This document shows, one piece after another, positions 1 through 9,429 of a stretch of DNA of 41,602 nucleotides. The DNA is from Herbinix sp. GTDB taxonomy: Bacteria; Bacillota; Clostridia; Lachnospirales; Lachnospiraceae. How positions within the stretch are numbered: the first letter of the stretch is position 1; each line of letters begins with the position of its first letter. Where the stretch lies: NCBI GenBank assembly GCA_029239235.1, contig JAQZBD010000023.1, forward strand, positions 1 to 41,602, written 5' to 3'. The translations under genes were made by a program, and so were the position numbers. A model generated the notes under the pieces. That model saw only the letters and a program-made list of their open reading frames with translations, did not search any database and was not told where the DNA came from.

Positions 1-363
1 GCAGTACTTGGTGTTACCGGTAAGAACTTTGCAGCAGGTATGAGCGGCGGTATTGCCTTTGTACTGGATGAGAACAGTGATCTTTATAAGAAGCTGAATA
101 AGGGGATGGTTTCCTTTGAACCATTGACCAGCAAATACGACATCAATGAATTAAAGCAGATGATTACAGAGCATGTGAAGTACACTGATTCTGTAAAGGG
201 TAAGAAGATCTTAGAAAACTTCGAAGCATATTTACCGAAGTTTAAAAAGATTATCCCACATGATTATAGACGTATGCTGCAGACCATCACTCAGATGGAG
301 GAGAAGGGGCTTTCCAGCGAACAGGCTCAAATTGAAGCATTCTTTGCTAACACACGTAAATAA
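1..363 (+). CDS. gltB: Glutamate synthase large subunit, C-terminal end (partial)
   Basis: The frame is open from base 1 and stops at 361-363, so only the last 120 residues are present. The first visible residues, AVLGVTGKNFAAGMSGG, match the start of the C-terminal GXGXG beta-helix domain of the glutamate synthase large subunit (glutamine:2-oxoglutarate amidotransferase). The large subunit carries the glutaminase and the FMN/Fe-S synthase sites and works in the cytoplasm with the small subunit. The small subunit gene follows 17 bases downstream, which supports the call and implies one operon. The tail after the helix (MEEKGLSSEQAQIEAFFANTRK) is typical of the family. The upstream catalytic domains lie outside the window. 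Confidence 0.9.
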   Translation, partial: AVLGVTGKNFAAGMSGGIAFVLDENSDLYKKLNKGMVSFEPLTSKYDINELKQMITEHVKYTDSVKGKKILENFEAYLPKFKKIIPHDYRRMLQTITQMEEKGLSSEQAQIEAFFANTRK

Positions 364-380
364 GAAGGAGGTTGAATGAA

Positions 381-1883
381 ATGGGAAAAGCAACAGGATT
401 TATGGAGTTCAGTAGAAAAGACACCGCTGCTGAAGAGCCAAAAGATAGAATAAAGCATTTTAATGAATTCCATCAGCCTCTTTCGATAGAGGATAGAAAG
501 TGTCAGGGAGCCCGTTGTATGGAGTGCGGCGTACCATTTTGTCAGTCAGGTATCATCCTTGGAGGAATGACTTCCGGTTGTCCTCTAAAAAACCTGATAC
601 CGGAATGGAATGATCTGTTATACAGAGGCAATATAAAGCAGTCTCTGTCCAGATTAATGAAGACAAATAACTTCCCTGAGTTTACCGGCAGGGTATGTCC
701 TGCACCATGTGAGGCAGCATGTACCTGCGGTCTGAACGGCGACCCGGTTACGATCAAGGAAAATGAATATGCGATCATTGAGTATGGCTATGAGCATGGC
801 TATATCCAGCCGAACCCACCTTCACACCGTACGAACAAAAAGGTAGCTGTGATTGGTTCCGGGCCTTCCGGTCTGGCAGCAGCGGATCAATTAAATAAAA
901 GAGGTCACCACGTTACAGTATTTGAGCGTTCCGATCGTATCGGCGGGTTGTTAATGTATGGTATTCCTAATATGAAATTAGAGAAGCAGTTCATTGACCG
1001 CAGAGTGAACATTATGAAGGAAGAAGGAGTAGCCTTCGTTACAAATGCTAATGTTGGTGAAAATTATAAAGCAGAGGATTTGCTTGAGCAGTTCGATAGT
1101 ATTGTTCTGGCTTGCGGTGCTTCTAATCCAAGAGATATTAAGGCTCCCGGCAGAGAAGCGAAAGGAATTTACTTTGCGGTGGATTTCTTGAAAGCAGCAA
1201 CTAAGGATCTGCTGGATGCAGGAACAACCACAGCAGCAGAGGTAAAAAATTATACAATCACAGCTAAGGGCAAGAATGTACTTGTAATAGGCGGCGGTGA
1301 TACCGGTAATGACTGTGTAGGTACTTCCATCAGGCAGGGCGCTAAGTCCGTGATTCAATTAGAGATGATGCCTAAGGCTCCGGAGAAGAGAGCTGAGAAC
1401 AATCCATGGCCGGAGTGGCCAAAGGTTTGCAAGACTGACTATGGACAGGAAGAAGCTATTGATAAGTTCGGCGATGATCCACGTGTATATCAGACGACTG
1501 TGAAGGAGTTTATCGCAGATGAAAAAGGTGAGATCAGCAAGGTAATCACTGTGAAGCTGGAAAGTAAGTTCGATGAAACTACCAAACGCTTTAATATGGT
1601 GCCGGTAGAAGGAAGCGAAAAGGAGCTGGAGATAGATTTAGTATTAATCGCTGCAGGTTTCCTTGGAACGCAGTCCTACGTAGCAGAAGCTTTTGGCCTT
1701 GAGCTGGACGGCAGAACAAATGTAAAGACTGATTCTGCTGATGCATATAAGACAAATGTAGATAAAGTATTTGTTACAGGTGATATGCACCGCGGCCAAT
1801 CCTTGGTAGTTTGGGCTATCTGGGAAGGACGCGAGGCTGCTAAGGCTGTTGACGAGTCTCTTATGGGCTATAGTAACTTGTAA
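381..1883 (+). CDS. gltD: Glutamate synthase small subunit
   Basis: This FAD/NADPH-binding subunit passes electrons from NADPH to the large subunit for glutamate synthesis. The N-terminal cysteines that hold two [4Fe-4S] clusters are visible (CxxxxCMECGVPFC, then CPAPCEAACTCG). A dinucleotide-binding motif follows (GSGPSGLAAA), then a second one (VIGGGDTGNDC) and the C-terminal FAD motif with TGDMHRGQSLVVWAI. Length is 500 residues, as expected. I chose ATG 381 because AGGAGG at 366-371 sits 9 bases upstream; an in-frame TTG at 372 is too close to that site. It follows gltB directly and is closed by a terminator at 1911-1966. Confidence 0.96.
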   Translation: MGKATGFMEFSRKDTAAEEPKDRIKHFNEFHQPLSIEDRKCQGARCMECGVPFCQSGIILGGMTSGCPLKNLIPEWNDLLYRGNIKQSLSRLMKTNNFPEFTGRVCPAPCEAACTCGLNGDPVTIKENEYAIIEYGYEHGYIQPNPPSHRTNKKVAVIGSGPSGLAAADQLNKRGHHVTVFERSDRIGGLLMYGIPNMKLEKQFIDRRVNIMKEEGVAFVTNANVGENYKAEDLLEQFDSIVLACGASNPRDIKAPGREAKGIYFAVDFLKAATKDLLDAGTTTAAEVKNYTITAKGKNVLVIGGGDTGNDCVGTSIRQGAKSVIQLEMMPKAPEKRAENNPWPEWPKVCKTDYGQEEAIDKFGDDPRVYQTTVKEFIADEKGEISKVITVKLESKFDETTKRFNMVPVEGSEKELEIDLVLIAAGFLGTQSYVAEAFGLELDGRTNVKTDSADAYKTNVDKVFVTGDMHRGQSLVVWAIWEGREAAKAVDESLMGYSNL

Positions 1884-1910
1884 AATGTAAAGATGAAACA
1901 ATAAGCTATA

Positions 1911-1966
1911 AACAAGCTCCGGTTAGAGGAAGGAATTGTTCCCATCTTCTAGGCGGAGCTCGTTTT
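1911..1966 (+). terminator. Intrinsic terminator after gltBD
   Basis: AGCTCCG (1915-1921) pairs with CGGAGCT (1954-1960). The stem continues inward with TAGAGGAAGG against CCATCTTCTA (one mismatch, one wobble), and TTTT follows at 1963-1966. It ends the gltB-gltD transcript. Confidence 0.8.
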
Positions 1967-2150
1967 AGTTGTATATATTTCGTAACCATAAAGTCATAGC
2001 TTATAATGCTGTATTAAATAAAAAAGGCGATATCCTAGGCTAAATATTTCTTTGAATAATGAAAAATTCCAGACACTGTTTCGCAAAATAAATCGGTCTA
2101 ATTGTTGTGAATTTTTCAGTATGTGGGGTAGTCTAATAAAATCATTTATC

Positions 2151-2164
2151 GTGATTTAAATCAC
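2151..2164. promoter_or_regulatory. CRP/FNR-family binding site (GTGATTTAAATCAC)
   Basis: GTGATTTAAATCAC is a perfect palindrome that fits the GTGA-N6-TCAC core of CRP/FNR-family sites. Its centre lies about 42.5 bases before the start predicted from the extended -10 element at 2185-2193, the spacing of a class II activator site. Pyruvate formate-lyase is a known target of this family in other bacteria. Which regulator binds here cannot be told from the window. Confidence 0.6.
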
Positions 2165-2184
2165 AGTTTAAAAAAATAAAAATA

Positions 2185-2193
2185 TGTTATAAG
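2185..2193 (+). promoter_or_regulatory. Extended -10 promoter, distal pflB promoter
   Basis: TG-T-TATAAG is an extended -10 element with no good -35 hexamer. The palindrome at 2151-2164 sits where the -35 would be, which fits an activator-dependent promoter. Predicted start is near 2200. Confidence 0.5.
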
Positions 2194-2336
2194 TAAAGTG
2201 TAAATTCTGGAAGTTTAAAAAAACATAAAACAGAGTTTGCACTCTATCATTTTTTGTGTTATTATGTTTTGGGTGTTTTTATGCAATATTACCAAATATA
2301 AGCAATAACGAAAATGATTGCTATTATCATATTACA

Positions 2337-2365
2337 TTGACATGAATATCTAAAGATGGTAAGAT
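2337..2365 (+). promoter_or_regulatory. Sigma-A promoter, proximal pflB promoter
   Basis: TTGACA at 2337-2342, a 17-base spacer and TAAGAT at 2360-2365 give a near-consensus promoter. It would yield a leader of about 115 bases before pflB. Confidence 0.75.
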
Positions 2366-2486
2366 ATAAGTTGGTAAGCCGCACTGGGTGGATAAGGCAC
2401 AGTTCCATCCAAAGGGTGCTTAATATAAATTATAACCAAAAGCGTCATGGAATAGATAGACGCATGAGACTGAATGGAGGAAAACT

Positions 2487-4712
2487 ATGAGAGATGAATG
2501 GTATGGATTTAAGTCCGGAAGCTGGATGACTGATGTAAATGTCAGAAGTTTCATTCAACATAACTACACACCCTATGAGGGAGATGATACGTTCCTGGTA
2601 GGGCCTACAAAGAGAACTACTGAGCTTTGGGAGCAGGTAATGGAACTTATGAAGGAGGAATCTAAGAAAGGCATCATTGATGCTGAAACTTCAGTTCCAT
2701 CTACAATTACAGCCTTTGGCGCAGGATATATTGATAAGGATAAGGAAGTTATCGTTGGATTTCAGACTGACAAACCATTAAAACGTGGAATCATGCCAAA
2801 CGGTGGTATCAGAGTAGTTAAGAATGCCTTGGAATCCTATGGATATACTTTGGATAAAAAGACAGAAGAAATCTACTCAGAAAACAGAAAAACCCACAAT
2901 GATGGTGTATTTGATGCCTATACCGATGCTATGAAGAAGGCAAGACATACAGGTATTATCACCGGTCTTCCAGATGCTTATGGCCGTGGACGTATTATCG
3001 GTGATTATCGTAGAGTAGCTTTATACGGCGTGGACTTCTTAATTGAAGAAAAAGTTCAAGAGAAAAAGCTGTTAGAGATTCCAATTCTTGTATCCCCTGA
3101 TATCCGTTTAAGAGAAGAAATTTCAGAGCAAATTAAGGCACTGAAGCAATTGAAGAAGATGGCTGATTTCTATGGCTATGATATTAGTAAGCCTGCATCC
3201 AATTCCTTTGAGGCAACACAATGGACCTATTTCGCATATCTAGGTGCGATCAAGGAGCAGGATGGTGCCGCAATGAGCTTGGGTCGTGTATCTACCTTCT
3301 TGGATATTTATTATGAAAGAGATCTGAAGGAAGGAAAGATTACCGAATCTGAGGTTCAGGAATTGATCGACCAATTTGTTATGAAGCTTCGTATGGTTCG
3401 TTTCCTACGTACACCATCTTATAATGATTTATTCTCCGGTGATCCTACCTGGGTAACAGAATCAATCGGTGGTATGGGTATGGATGGTAGAACTCTGGTT
3501 ACAAAATCCAGCTATCGTGTCCTTCATACACTGTATAACTTAGGGCCTGCACCAGAACCGAACTTGACTGTACTTTGGTCAGTATTCCTTCCTGAGGCAT
3601 TTAAGAAATTCTGTTCCAAAGTATCGATTGATACAAGCTCCATTCAGTATGAGAGCGATGATATCATGAGAGAAGTTTGGGGAGATGACTATGGTATTGC
3701 TTGCTGTGTATCCGCTATGAGAATTGGTAAGCAAATGCAGTTCTTCGGTGCTCGTGCAAACCTTGCGAAGGCTCTTCTCTATGCAATCAATGGTGGTAAG
3801 GACGAGATTTACGGTGAGCAGGTAGCTCCGATGTTCGCACCGGTTACAGGAGATTATCTGGAATATGATGAGGTTATGAGCAAGTTTGATCAGACCATGG
3901 ACTGGTTATCCGAACTTTATATCAATACCTTGAATGTAATTCATTACATGCATGATAAATATAATTATGAGCAGCTTCAGATGGCACTTCATGATATCAA
4001 TATTCTTCGTACCGAAGCGTGTGGTATTGCCGGACTTTCCGTAGTAGCTGACTCACTTTCAGCAATTAAGTATGCGAAAGTAAAAGTGATACGTAACGAA
4101 GCAGGCTTAGCAGTGGATTATGAAATCGAAGGCGAATATCCGGCTTACGGTAATAACGATGATAGAGTAGATCAGATCGCGATTGAAATCGTTGAGCGTT
4201 TCATGAATAAGCTTCGTAAGGTAAAGACCTATCGTGATGCTATGCAGACCTTATCCGTACTTACCATTACCTCAAACGTTGTATATGGCAAGAAGACAGG
4301 AAGTACACCGGATGGACGTAAAGCCGGAGAGCCTTTTGCACCGGGAGCAAATCCTATGCATGGTAGAGATACCAAGGGCGCTGTTGCATCTATGATGTCT
4401 GTTGCTAAATTACCATATAAACATGCAGAGGATGGTATTTCTTATACCTTCTCCATCATTCCAAAAGCACTTGGAAAGAACAAGGATGAACGTATTGATA
4501 ATCTGTCTGGTTTACTTGATGGCTATTTCCATAGCAAAGGTCATCATATCAATGTCAATGTATTTGACCGTGAGACCTTAATGGATGCAATGGATCATCC
4601 GGAGAAATATCCACAGCTGACCATTCGTGTATCTGGTTATGCAGTTAATTTCATCAGATTGAACCGTGAACAGCAGTTGGATGTAATTCACCGTACCTTC
4701 CATGAAAGATAA
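2487..4712 (+). CDS. pflB: Formate acetyltransferase (pyruvate formate-lyase)
   Basis: This glycyl-radical enzyme converts pyruvate and CoA to acetyl-CoA and formate in the anaerobic cytoplasm. The catalytic cysteine pair is at C406-C407 (IACCVSAM), the family stretch [19 protein letters not shown] is present, and the radical glycine is G717 in RVSGYAVNF near the C-terminus. Length is 741 residues, normal for PflB. The start is ATG 2487 behind GGAGG. The activase gene pflA follows after 99 bases, across a strong hairpin. Control is probably through the two promoters and the CRP/FNR-like site upstream. Confidence 0.97.
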   Translation: MRDEWYGFKSGSWMTDVNVRSFIQHNYTPYEGDDTFLVGPTKRTTELWEQVMELMKEESKKGIIDAETSVPSTITAFGAGYIDKDKEVIVGFQTDKPLKRGIMPNGGIRVVKNALESYGYTLDKKTEEIYSENRKTHNDGVFDAYTDAMKKARHTGIITGLPDAYGRGRIIGDYRRVALYGVDFLIEEKVQEKKLLEIPILVSPDIRLREEISEQIKALKQLKKMADFYGYDISKPASNSFEATQWTYFAYLGAIKEQDGAAMSLGRVSTFLDIYYERDLKEGKITESEVQELIDQFVMKLRMVRFLRTPSYNDLFSGDPTWVTESIGGMGMDGRTLVTKSSYRVLHTLYNLGPAPEPNLTVLWSVFLPEAFKKFCSKVSIDTSSIQYESDDIMREVWGDDYGIACCVSAMRIGKQMQFFGARANLAKALLYAINGGKDEIYGEQVAPMFAPVTGDYLEYDEVMSKFDQTMDWLSELYINTLNVIHYMHDKYNYEQLQMALHDINILRTEACGIAGLSVVADSLSAIKYAKVKVIRNEAGLAVDYEIEGEYPAYGNNDDRVDQIAIEIVERFMNKLRKVKTYRDAMQTLSVLTITSNVVYGKKTGSTPDGRKAGEPFAPGANPMHGRDTKGAVASMMSVAKLPYKHAEDGISYTFSIIPKALGKNKDERIDNLSGLLDGYFHSKGHHINVNVFDRETLMDAMDHPEKYPQLTIRVSGYAVNFIRLNREQQLDVIHRTFHER

Positions 4713-4726
4713 TAATAATTAATAAG

Positions 4727-4763
4727 AAGCTGTTGCAATACTATCAAAGTATTGTAACAGCTT
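4727..4763 (+). terminator. Strong hairpin between pflB and pflA
   Basis: Bases 4727-4742 pair with 4748-4763 over 16 positions (one G-U) with a 5-base loop. The tract after it (ATGTGTTGTTG) is poor in T runs, so it may be a leaky terminator or an mRNA 3'-end stabiliser that lowers pflA expression relative to pflB. Confidence 0.6.
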
Positions 4764-4811
4764 ATGTGTTGTTGTACTATAATCTTAATATATTGAAAGG
4801 TTGGTGATTTA

Positions 4812-5552
4812 ATGAGCGTCAAAGGAAGAATACACTCATTGGAGAGCTTTGGAACCGTGGATGGACCGGGTATACGTTTTGTGGTGTTTTTGCAGGGATG
4901 TCCATTGCGGTGTCAGTTTTGCCATAATCCGGATACCTGGGACGTCCATACGGGAACAGAATATGAGCCAAAACAATTGGTAGATGAAATCATCAAATAC
5001 AAGTCCTATATGGAATTTTCGGGTGGTGGAGTGACTTTTACAGGAGGAGAGCCATTACTGCAGGCCGAATTTATCCTCGAGGTCTGTAAGTTGTTGAAGC
5101 CCCACAATATATCAGTAGCACTGGACACCTCTGGCTTTATTTGGAATTCTTTTGTGAACGAGGTGTTAGAATATACGGATATCGTCCTTTTAGACATAAA
5201 AAACTATGACAAAAGAGTATATGAGCGTGTTACCGGAGTGCCCTTGACTCCAACGCTAAAATTTCTGGATTATCTAAAGGAAAAAGATATTAAGACCTGG
5301 ATTCGTTATGTCCTGGTTCCAGGGCTCACCGATAATTTGGACGCTGTAAAAGGCTTGTCCGATCATTTGGATCAATATCCTAATGTTGAGAAAATTGATT
5401 TACTTAGTTTTCATAAGATGGGAGAGTTTAAATGGAAAGAGCTGGGTCTCAAGTATGAATTAGCGGACACTCCGGAACCAAGCAAGGCGCTATTAGCAGA
5501 AGTCAAAGCTATCTTTGAATCAAACGGAAAAAAGGTATCGGCAAATATCTAA
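4812..5552 (+). CDS. pflA: Pyruvate formate-lyase-activating enzyme (radical SAM)
   Basis: This radical SAM enzyme uses S-adenosylmethionine and a [4Fe-4S] cluster to create the glycyl radical on PflB. The cluster motif CxxxCxxC is seen in GCPLRCQFCHNPDTW, and the SAM-binding GGE in FTGGEPLLQ. The family ending with FHKMGEFKWKELG is also present. At 246 residues it is the usual length. ATG 4812 has an AAGGTTGG-like ribosome site. It lies just downstream of pflB, the standard arrangement. Confidence 0.97.
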   Translation: MSVKGRIHSLESFGTVDGPGIRFVVFLQGCPLRCQFCHNPDTWDVHTGTEYEPKQLVDEIIKYKSYMEFSGGGVTFTGGEPLLQAEFILEVCKLLKPHNISVALDTSGFIWNSFVNEVLEYTDIVLLDIKNYDKRVYERVTGVPLTPTLKFLDYLKEKDIKTWIRYVLVPGLTDNLDAVKGLSDHLDQYPNVEKIDLLSFHKMGEFKWKELGLKYELADTPEPSKALLAEVKAIFESNGKKVSANI

Positions 5553-5580
5553 AGATTAGAGAGTCAAAAGTCAGATACAG

Positions 5581-5626
5581 ATTCAGTGCGACAGCATGAG
5601 GAAGAAATTTGACCCTCGAATCAACA
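5581..5626 (+). repeat. Dispersed intergenic repeat, copy A
   Basis: This 46-base stretch matches 31498-31543 at 37 of 46 positions by hand alignment without gaps. Both copies start ATT-C/T-AGTGCG and end TTTGACC-C/T-TCGAATCAA. The nine differences are scattered. In this copy TTGACC (5609-5614), an 18-base spacer and TATAAA (5633-5638) could also serve as a promoter for the next gene; copy B has no such -10. Confidence 0.6.
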
Positions 5627-5761
5627 GATAAGTATAAAAGGAAGATAGAAACAGGTTTTGTGTTAAGAAAATATGGACAAAAGGTTAGGAATTATGTTAT
5701 ATTATCATAGTAAAAAGTTATGAAGTGTGTTAAAAATACTATGAATTATTGAGGTAATTGA

Positions 5762-6043
5762 ATGAATAATAGAAGACCGATACTTTATATCCTGGCAGGA
5801 ATTTATTTGCTCTATATTGATTATTCTTTAATTAAAAACTGGGCATCCCTTGAGAATAAGGTTTTATTTGTAATATTTATGGTTGTATTTGGGGCAATTG
5901 GTGGCGGACTCGTCATTTATTCCGCTTGGAAGCTGTTGAAAGACAGATACCAATCGAATAATCCGTATATGCCTCAGAATGATGACAATATTGCGGATGA
6001 GAGTAAGGATGAGGAAGCATCCAATCAAGATCATTTGAAATAA
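5762..6043 (+). CDS. Small two-helix membrane protein of unknown function
   Basis: I do not recognise a family. The 93-residue product has a short basic N-terminus (MNNRRP), a first hydrophobic segment at about 7-23, a second at about 34-57 with a GAIGGG run, and a hydrophilic, acidic C-terminal tail of some 30 residues rich in N, D and E. A small membrane protein with both ends in the cytoplasm is likely. GAGG lies about 8 bases before ATG 5762. It stands alone between pflA and the pdxA-like gene and has its own terminator at 6115-6152. Codon use looks like that of its neighbours. Confidence 0.7.
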   Translation: MNNRRPILYILAGIYLLYIDYSLIKNWASLENKVLFVIFMVVFGAIGGGLVIYSAWKLLKDRYQSNNPYMPQNDDNIADESKDEEASNQDHLK

Positions 6044-6114
6044 TGGAATGAGTCATTGTGAACTAAGTGACATAAAGCCGAAGAACTAAAGTAAAATGAA
6101 ATAGTAATAAAAAT

Positions 6115-6152
6115 AAGAAGAAGTGATATTGTATCATTTTCTTCTTTTTTTT
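6115..6152 (+). terminator. Intrinsic terminator
   Basis: AAGAAGAAGTGAT pairs with ATCATTTTCTTCTT, with a small internal irregularity and a 5-base loop, and runs into a tract of eight T. It ends the small membrane protein transcript. Confidence 0.75.
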
Positions 6153-6183
6153 AAATCACGCAATTTGAAGGGAGAGGATGCAT

Positions 6184-7179
6184 ATGAAACCTATAATAGC
6201 AATTCCCATGGGTGATCCGGCAGGAATCGGACCGGAGATAATTGTTAAGGCACTGGCTAATAAAGAGGTTCTGCAAACAGCAAACTGTGTAGTCGTCGGT
6301 GACCGAAAGGTTCTGGAGGAAGCGGTTTTATTTACAGAGATGAAGTTGAAAATCAATGCTATTAATAGACCGGCGGAGGGGGATTACTCGGAAGGGATTA
6401 TTAACTTAATTGATTTGAACAACGTTGATATGGAAGCATTTCAAATAGGTCAAATCAGTGGCATGTGCGGAAAAGCTGCGTTTGATTATATTGCTAAATG
6501 TATTGACTTAACGAATAACAAGGAAGTGGCAGCAGTAGCTACTACACCAATTAATAAGGAGTCTTTAAAGGCAGGAAACGTGGACTTTATCGGACACACA
6601 GAGATTTTTGGTGCTCTTACGGGCACAAAAGACCCCTTGACTATGTTCGAGGTGCGTGGGATGAGAGTGTTCTTTCTTACAAGGCATGTATCACTTAGGA
6701 AAGCCTGTGACCTGGTAACAAAGGATCGGATTAAGGATTATGTGAAGCGGTGCAAGGAGGTACTTAATAAGCTGGGTGTGATAGAAGGAACTATGGCAAT
6801 TGCGGGCTTGAACCCTCATAGCGGTGAACATGGTCTGTTTGGAGATGAGGAGGTTGATCATGTCACACCTGCGGTAGAGGAACTGCAGAAGGAGGGATAT
6901 GATGTGGTTGGCCCAATCGGTGCGGATTCGGTATTTCACCTCGCCTTACAGGGGAGATATAACAGTGTGCTTTCCCTATATCATGATCAAGGTCATATTG
7001 CCACGAAAACCTTGGATTTCGAAAGAACTATCGCCATTACCGGAGGTATGCCAATCCTTAGGACTTCCGTTGACCATGGAACGGCGATGGATATTGCAGG
7101 CAAAGGCATTGCCAGCGAGATTAGTATGGTGGAGGCAATTCTTCTGGGAGCCAAATATTCGGCGAACTTTAATCGTTAA
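6184..7179 (+). CDS. PdxA-family NAD-dependent 4-phospho-hydroxyacid dehydrogenase
   Basis: The family oxidises 4-phosphohydroxy-threonine (PdxA, vitamin B6) or 4-phospho-D-threonate/erythronate (PdxA2). Visible family blocks are [49 protein letters not shown] and [16 protein letters not shown]; the histidines bind the metal. Length is 331 residues. ATG 6184 suits AAGGGAGAGG at 6168-6177 better than ATG 6178, which touches the ribosome site. No other B6 gene and no DUF1537 kinase is near, so I cannot separate PdxA from PdxA2; the HDQGHI form makes me lean to PdxA2. It is followed by its own intergenic gap. Confidence 0.85.
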   Translation: MKPIIAIPMGDPAGIGPEIIVKALANKEVLQTANCVVVGDRKVLEEAVLFTEMKLKINAINRPAEGDYSEGIINLIDLNNVDMEAFQIGQISGMCGKAAFDYIAKCIDLTNNKEVAAVATTPINKESLKAGNVDFIGHTEIFGALTGTKDPLTMFEVRGMRVFFLTRHVSLRKACDLVTKDRIKDYVKRCKEVLNKLGVIEGTMAIAGLNPHSGEHGLFGDEEVDHVTPAVEELQKEGYDVVGPIGADSVFHLALQGRYNSVLSLYHDQGHIATKTLDFERTIAITGGMPILRTSVDHGTAMDIAGKGIASEISMVEAILLGAKYSANFNR

Positions 7180-7252
7180 TACGGATGGAGAAGGCTGCTT
7201 GTGGTTTATTTAACGAAATGCGAAAATTGTCGTAGAGTATTGTCGAAATAGA

Positions 7253-7261
7253 TGTTATAAT
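7253..7261 (+). promoter_or_regulatory. Extended -10 promoter of the chemoreceptor gene
   Basis: TG-T-TATAAT is an extended -10 with a full consensus hexamer at 7256-7261. TTGTCG occurs twice upstream, at spacings of 10 and 23 bases, neither suitable as a -35. No motility-sigma pattern was seen. Confidence 0.55.
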
Positions 7262-7302
7262 AAGGAAATGCTTTATTGAAAGCAAAATACAAGGAGGTAT
7301 TT

Positions 7303-9300
7303 ATGAAAAGTTTAAAGTTTAAACTACTTTTCGGTATGATGTTGCTGGTAATACTGCTTCCATTATGCATTTCCTTAATCAGTATGTTTTTGTTTCAGAC
7401 TGTTTTAACAAGAAATGCTCAAAGTACAGTTGAATTACTAGCGGATGACGGAAGTAAGCTGGTATCAAGCAGAATGGATGTACTCGAGGTGGAGTTAACA
7501 AAACTTGCACAGCAAGATGACATTTTATCCATGGATACAACGATTCAATTATCCTATCTGAAGAAGCAACTAATGAATACAGAGTATATGGAATTTGCTG
7601 TAATTAACAAGGATGGTGCGGCAAAATATACTGATGGAAGTGAGAGTGAGCTAGGAGATCGTGATTATTTTCAGAAGGCATTAAAGGGTGAGACGAATGT
7701 CTCGGACGTTCTCATCAGTAAGGTAACTGGACAGCCGGTTGTCATCATTGCCACACCAATTAAAGACAGTCCGGATAGTACGGACGTAAAGGGAGTTCTG
7801 ATCGGTAGAATGGATGGAAATACCCTTAGTGAAATCACGAGTGATGCAGGTTATGGTGAGGAAGGCTATGCGTATATCATAAACGACCAGGGACAAATTA
7901 TAGCACATCCGAAATCGGAGCTGGTACTAGGTCAATTTAACCCGATTAAAGAAGTTGCTGAGAATCCTTCCTATCAATCCTTGGCAGATTCAGAGCAAAT
8001 TATAATCAAGAATCAATACGGAAGCACTACATATGATTACGAGGGAAAAACACTATTTGCAGGCTTTCAAAAAATTGAAGGAACCAATTGGTTTATGGTT
8101 GTAACTGCTGTAAAGGATGAGGCATTATCATCAATTGGAATGATTTTCAGAGTAATATGGATCGTACTGGCTGTGGGAATTCTTATCGCAGTACCGATAG
8201 GTTATCTCGTTGGAAATTCTATCACAAAACCAATATCAATCATGGCAAGGATATCGAATCGTATCGCTGCTCTTGATATTACTGAGAATGTAGAAGAGAA
8301 GTATTTAAAGAAAAAGGATGAAATTGGGACACTTGCGGTTGCAATGCAAAATATTACCGGCAGCCTAAGAAGTATCCTTCATGAAGTAACCGATTCTGCC
8401 GTCGAACTATCATCAACCGCACAGCAATTAACTGCGACAGCAGAGCAGTCAGCTACAGCTTCAGACGAGGTATCAAGAACCGTCGAAGAGATCGCAAAAG
8501 GCGCTTCCGATCAGGCTGTCAATACGGAGAATGGATCTGAACAGGCAATCAATCTGGGTAATATCATTGATCAAAATCGTGGCTATATGAGCGACATGAA
8601 TCACGTTTTTGAAAAAATAACAGGCGTAGTAAATGATGGTTTAAAAGAAATAAGACATCTAGCGGATATTTCAGATGAGAGCAGCAAGGCTACGAAGGAG
8701 ATATATGATATTATTCTAAAGACAAATGAGAGTGCGGCTCAGATTGGTGATTCCAGTAGTGTAATAGCATCCATCGCTGAGCAGACGAATCTTTTGGCAT
8801 TGAATGCATCAATTGAAGCAGCCAGAGCCGGTGAGGCAGGAAAGGGCTTCGCTGTTGTTGCAGATGAAATTAAAAAGCTGGCGGGACAATCGTCAAAATC
8901 TACAGAATATATTGATGGTGTAGTGCGTGAGCTGCAGGAGGTTGTAACAAGTGCAGTTGAAACGGTGAAAAAGGTTAATCTGATTTCTGAAGAACAGTCA
9001 GTTAGTGTAGGCAATACAAAAGCAAAATATAAGTCCATTCGGAGTACAGTGGATGAATCACAGGAAGCCATCGGTCTATTAAATACCTCAGTGGAAGAAA
9101 TGACGAAGGCGAAGAATGATATTATGGACATGCTGCAAACCTTATCGGCAATTGCAGAAGAAAACGCTGCAAGCACGGAGGAAGCGTCTTCAGCAATGCT
9201 GGAACAGAGTACTTCCATTGAAGAAATAGCAAACTCCAGTGAGAGGCTGTCCGGATTAGCTGTAAGTCTTCAGGATATTATTTCTAAATTCAAATTGTAA
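7303..9300 (+). CDS. Methyl-accepting chemotaxis protein
   Basis: A 665-residue transmembrane chemoreceptor. It has a basic start and first membrane helix at about 8-33, an extracellular sensing region of double-Cache type to about 278, a second membrane helix at about 283-305, a HAMP domain ([20 protein letters not shown]), and a long cytoplasmic helical hairpin. The hairpin tip that contacts CheA/CheW is plain at about 488-527 ([20 protein letters not shown], then [13 protein letters not shown]). ATG 7303 follows AAGGAGG at 7291-7297. The ligand is unknown; Cache domains usually bind small organic molecules. No che genes are in the window. Confidence 0.93.
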   Translation: MKSLKFKLLFGMMLLVILLPLCISLISMFLFQTVLTRNAQSTVELLADDGSKLVSSRMDVLEVELTKLAQQDDILSMDTTIQLSYLKKQLMNTEYMEFAVINKDGAAKYTDGSESELGDRDYFQKALKGETNVSDVLISKVTGQPVVIIATPIKDSPDSTDVKGVLIGRMDGNTLSEITSDAGYGEEGYAYIINDQGQIIAHPKSELVLGQFNPIKEVAENPSYQSLADSEQIIIKNQYGSTTYDYEGKTLFAGFQKIEGTNWFMVVTAVKDEALSSIGMIFRVIWIVLAVGILIAVPIGYLVGNSITKPISIMARISNRIAALDITENVEEKYLKKKDEIGTLAVAMQNITGSLRSILHEVTDSAVELSSTAQQLTATAEQSATASDEVSRTVEEIAKGASDQAVNTENGSEQAINLGNIIDQNRGYMSDMNHVFEKITGVVNDGLKEIRHLADISDESSKATKEIYDIILKTNESAAQIGDSSSVIASIAEQTNLLALNASIEAARAGEAGKGFAVVADEIKKLAGQSSKSTEYIDGVVRELQEVVTSAVETVKKVNLISEEQSVSVGNTKAKYKSIRSTVDESQEAIGLLNTSVEEMTKAKNDIMDMLQTLSAIAEENAASTEEASSAMLEQSTSIEEIANSSERLSGLAVSLQDIISKFKL

Positions 9301-9315
9301 TGATGAAATGATAGG

Positions 9316-9429
9316 TTGGTATCTTCTCCTAGGAGAAAAAGTTGTTTTCTAAAATTAATGATTTGACTAGTAATTCATTAAAGTTTACGATAGAATAATT
9401 AGCATAACTTACTGTGGAGAAGATACCAA
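9316..9429 (+). repeat. 14-nt perfect inverted repeat, one arm over a ribosome site
   Basis: TTGGTATCTTCTCC at 9316-9329 is the exact reverse complement of GGAGAAGATACCAA at 9416-9429. The right arm covers the Shine-Dalgarno site and first start-codon base of the histidine phosphatase gene. Only transcripts reading through from the chemoreceptor gene would contain both arms. Confidence 0.7.
9363..9391 (+). promoter_or_regulatory. Sigma-A promoter of the histidine phosphatase gene
   Basis: TTGACT (9363-9368), a 17-base spacer and TACGAT (9386-9391). Its transcript would start near 9398 and lack the left arm of the inverted repeat at 9316-9429. Confidence 0.6.

Larger units (their letters stand above)
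1967..2486 (+). other. Long control region upstream of pflB
   Basis: About 520 AT-rich bases without a credible gene. It holds a perfect 14-nt palindrome at 2151-2164, an extended -10 element at 2185-2193, a near-consensus sigma-A promoter at 2337-2365, and a weak leader stem-loop (GGGTGGA 2386-2392 with TCCATCC 2404-2410). AAAACATAA (2220-2228) and TTATGTTTT (2262-2270) form a further inverted repeat between the two promoters. Two promoters plus an activator-type site suggest that pflB is tightly controlled. Confidence 0.6.

Noticed and set aside
9323-9338. TTCTCCTAGGAGAA as terminator of the chemoreceptor gene
   Set aside because: The stem is only 5 bp with a 4-base loop, and no T run follows directly.
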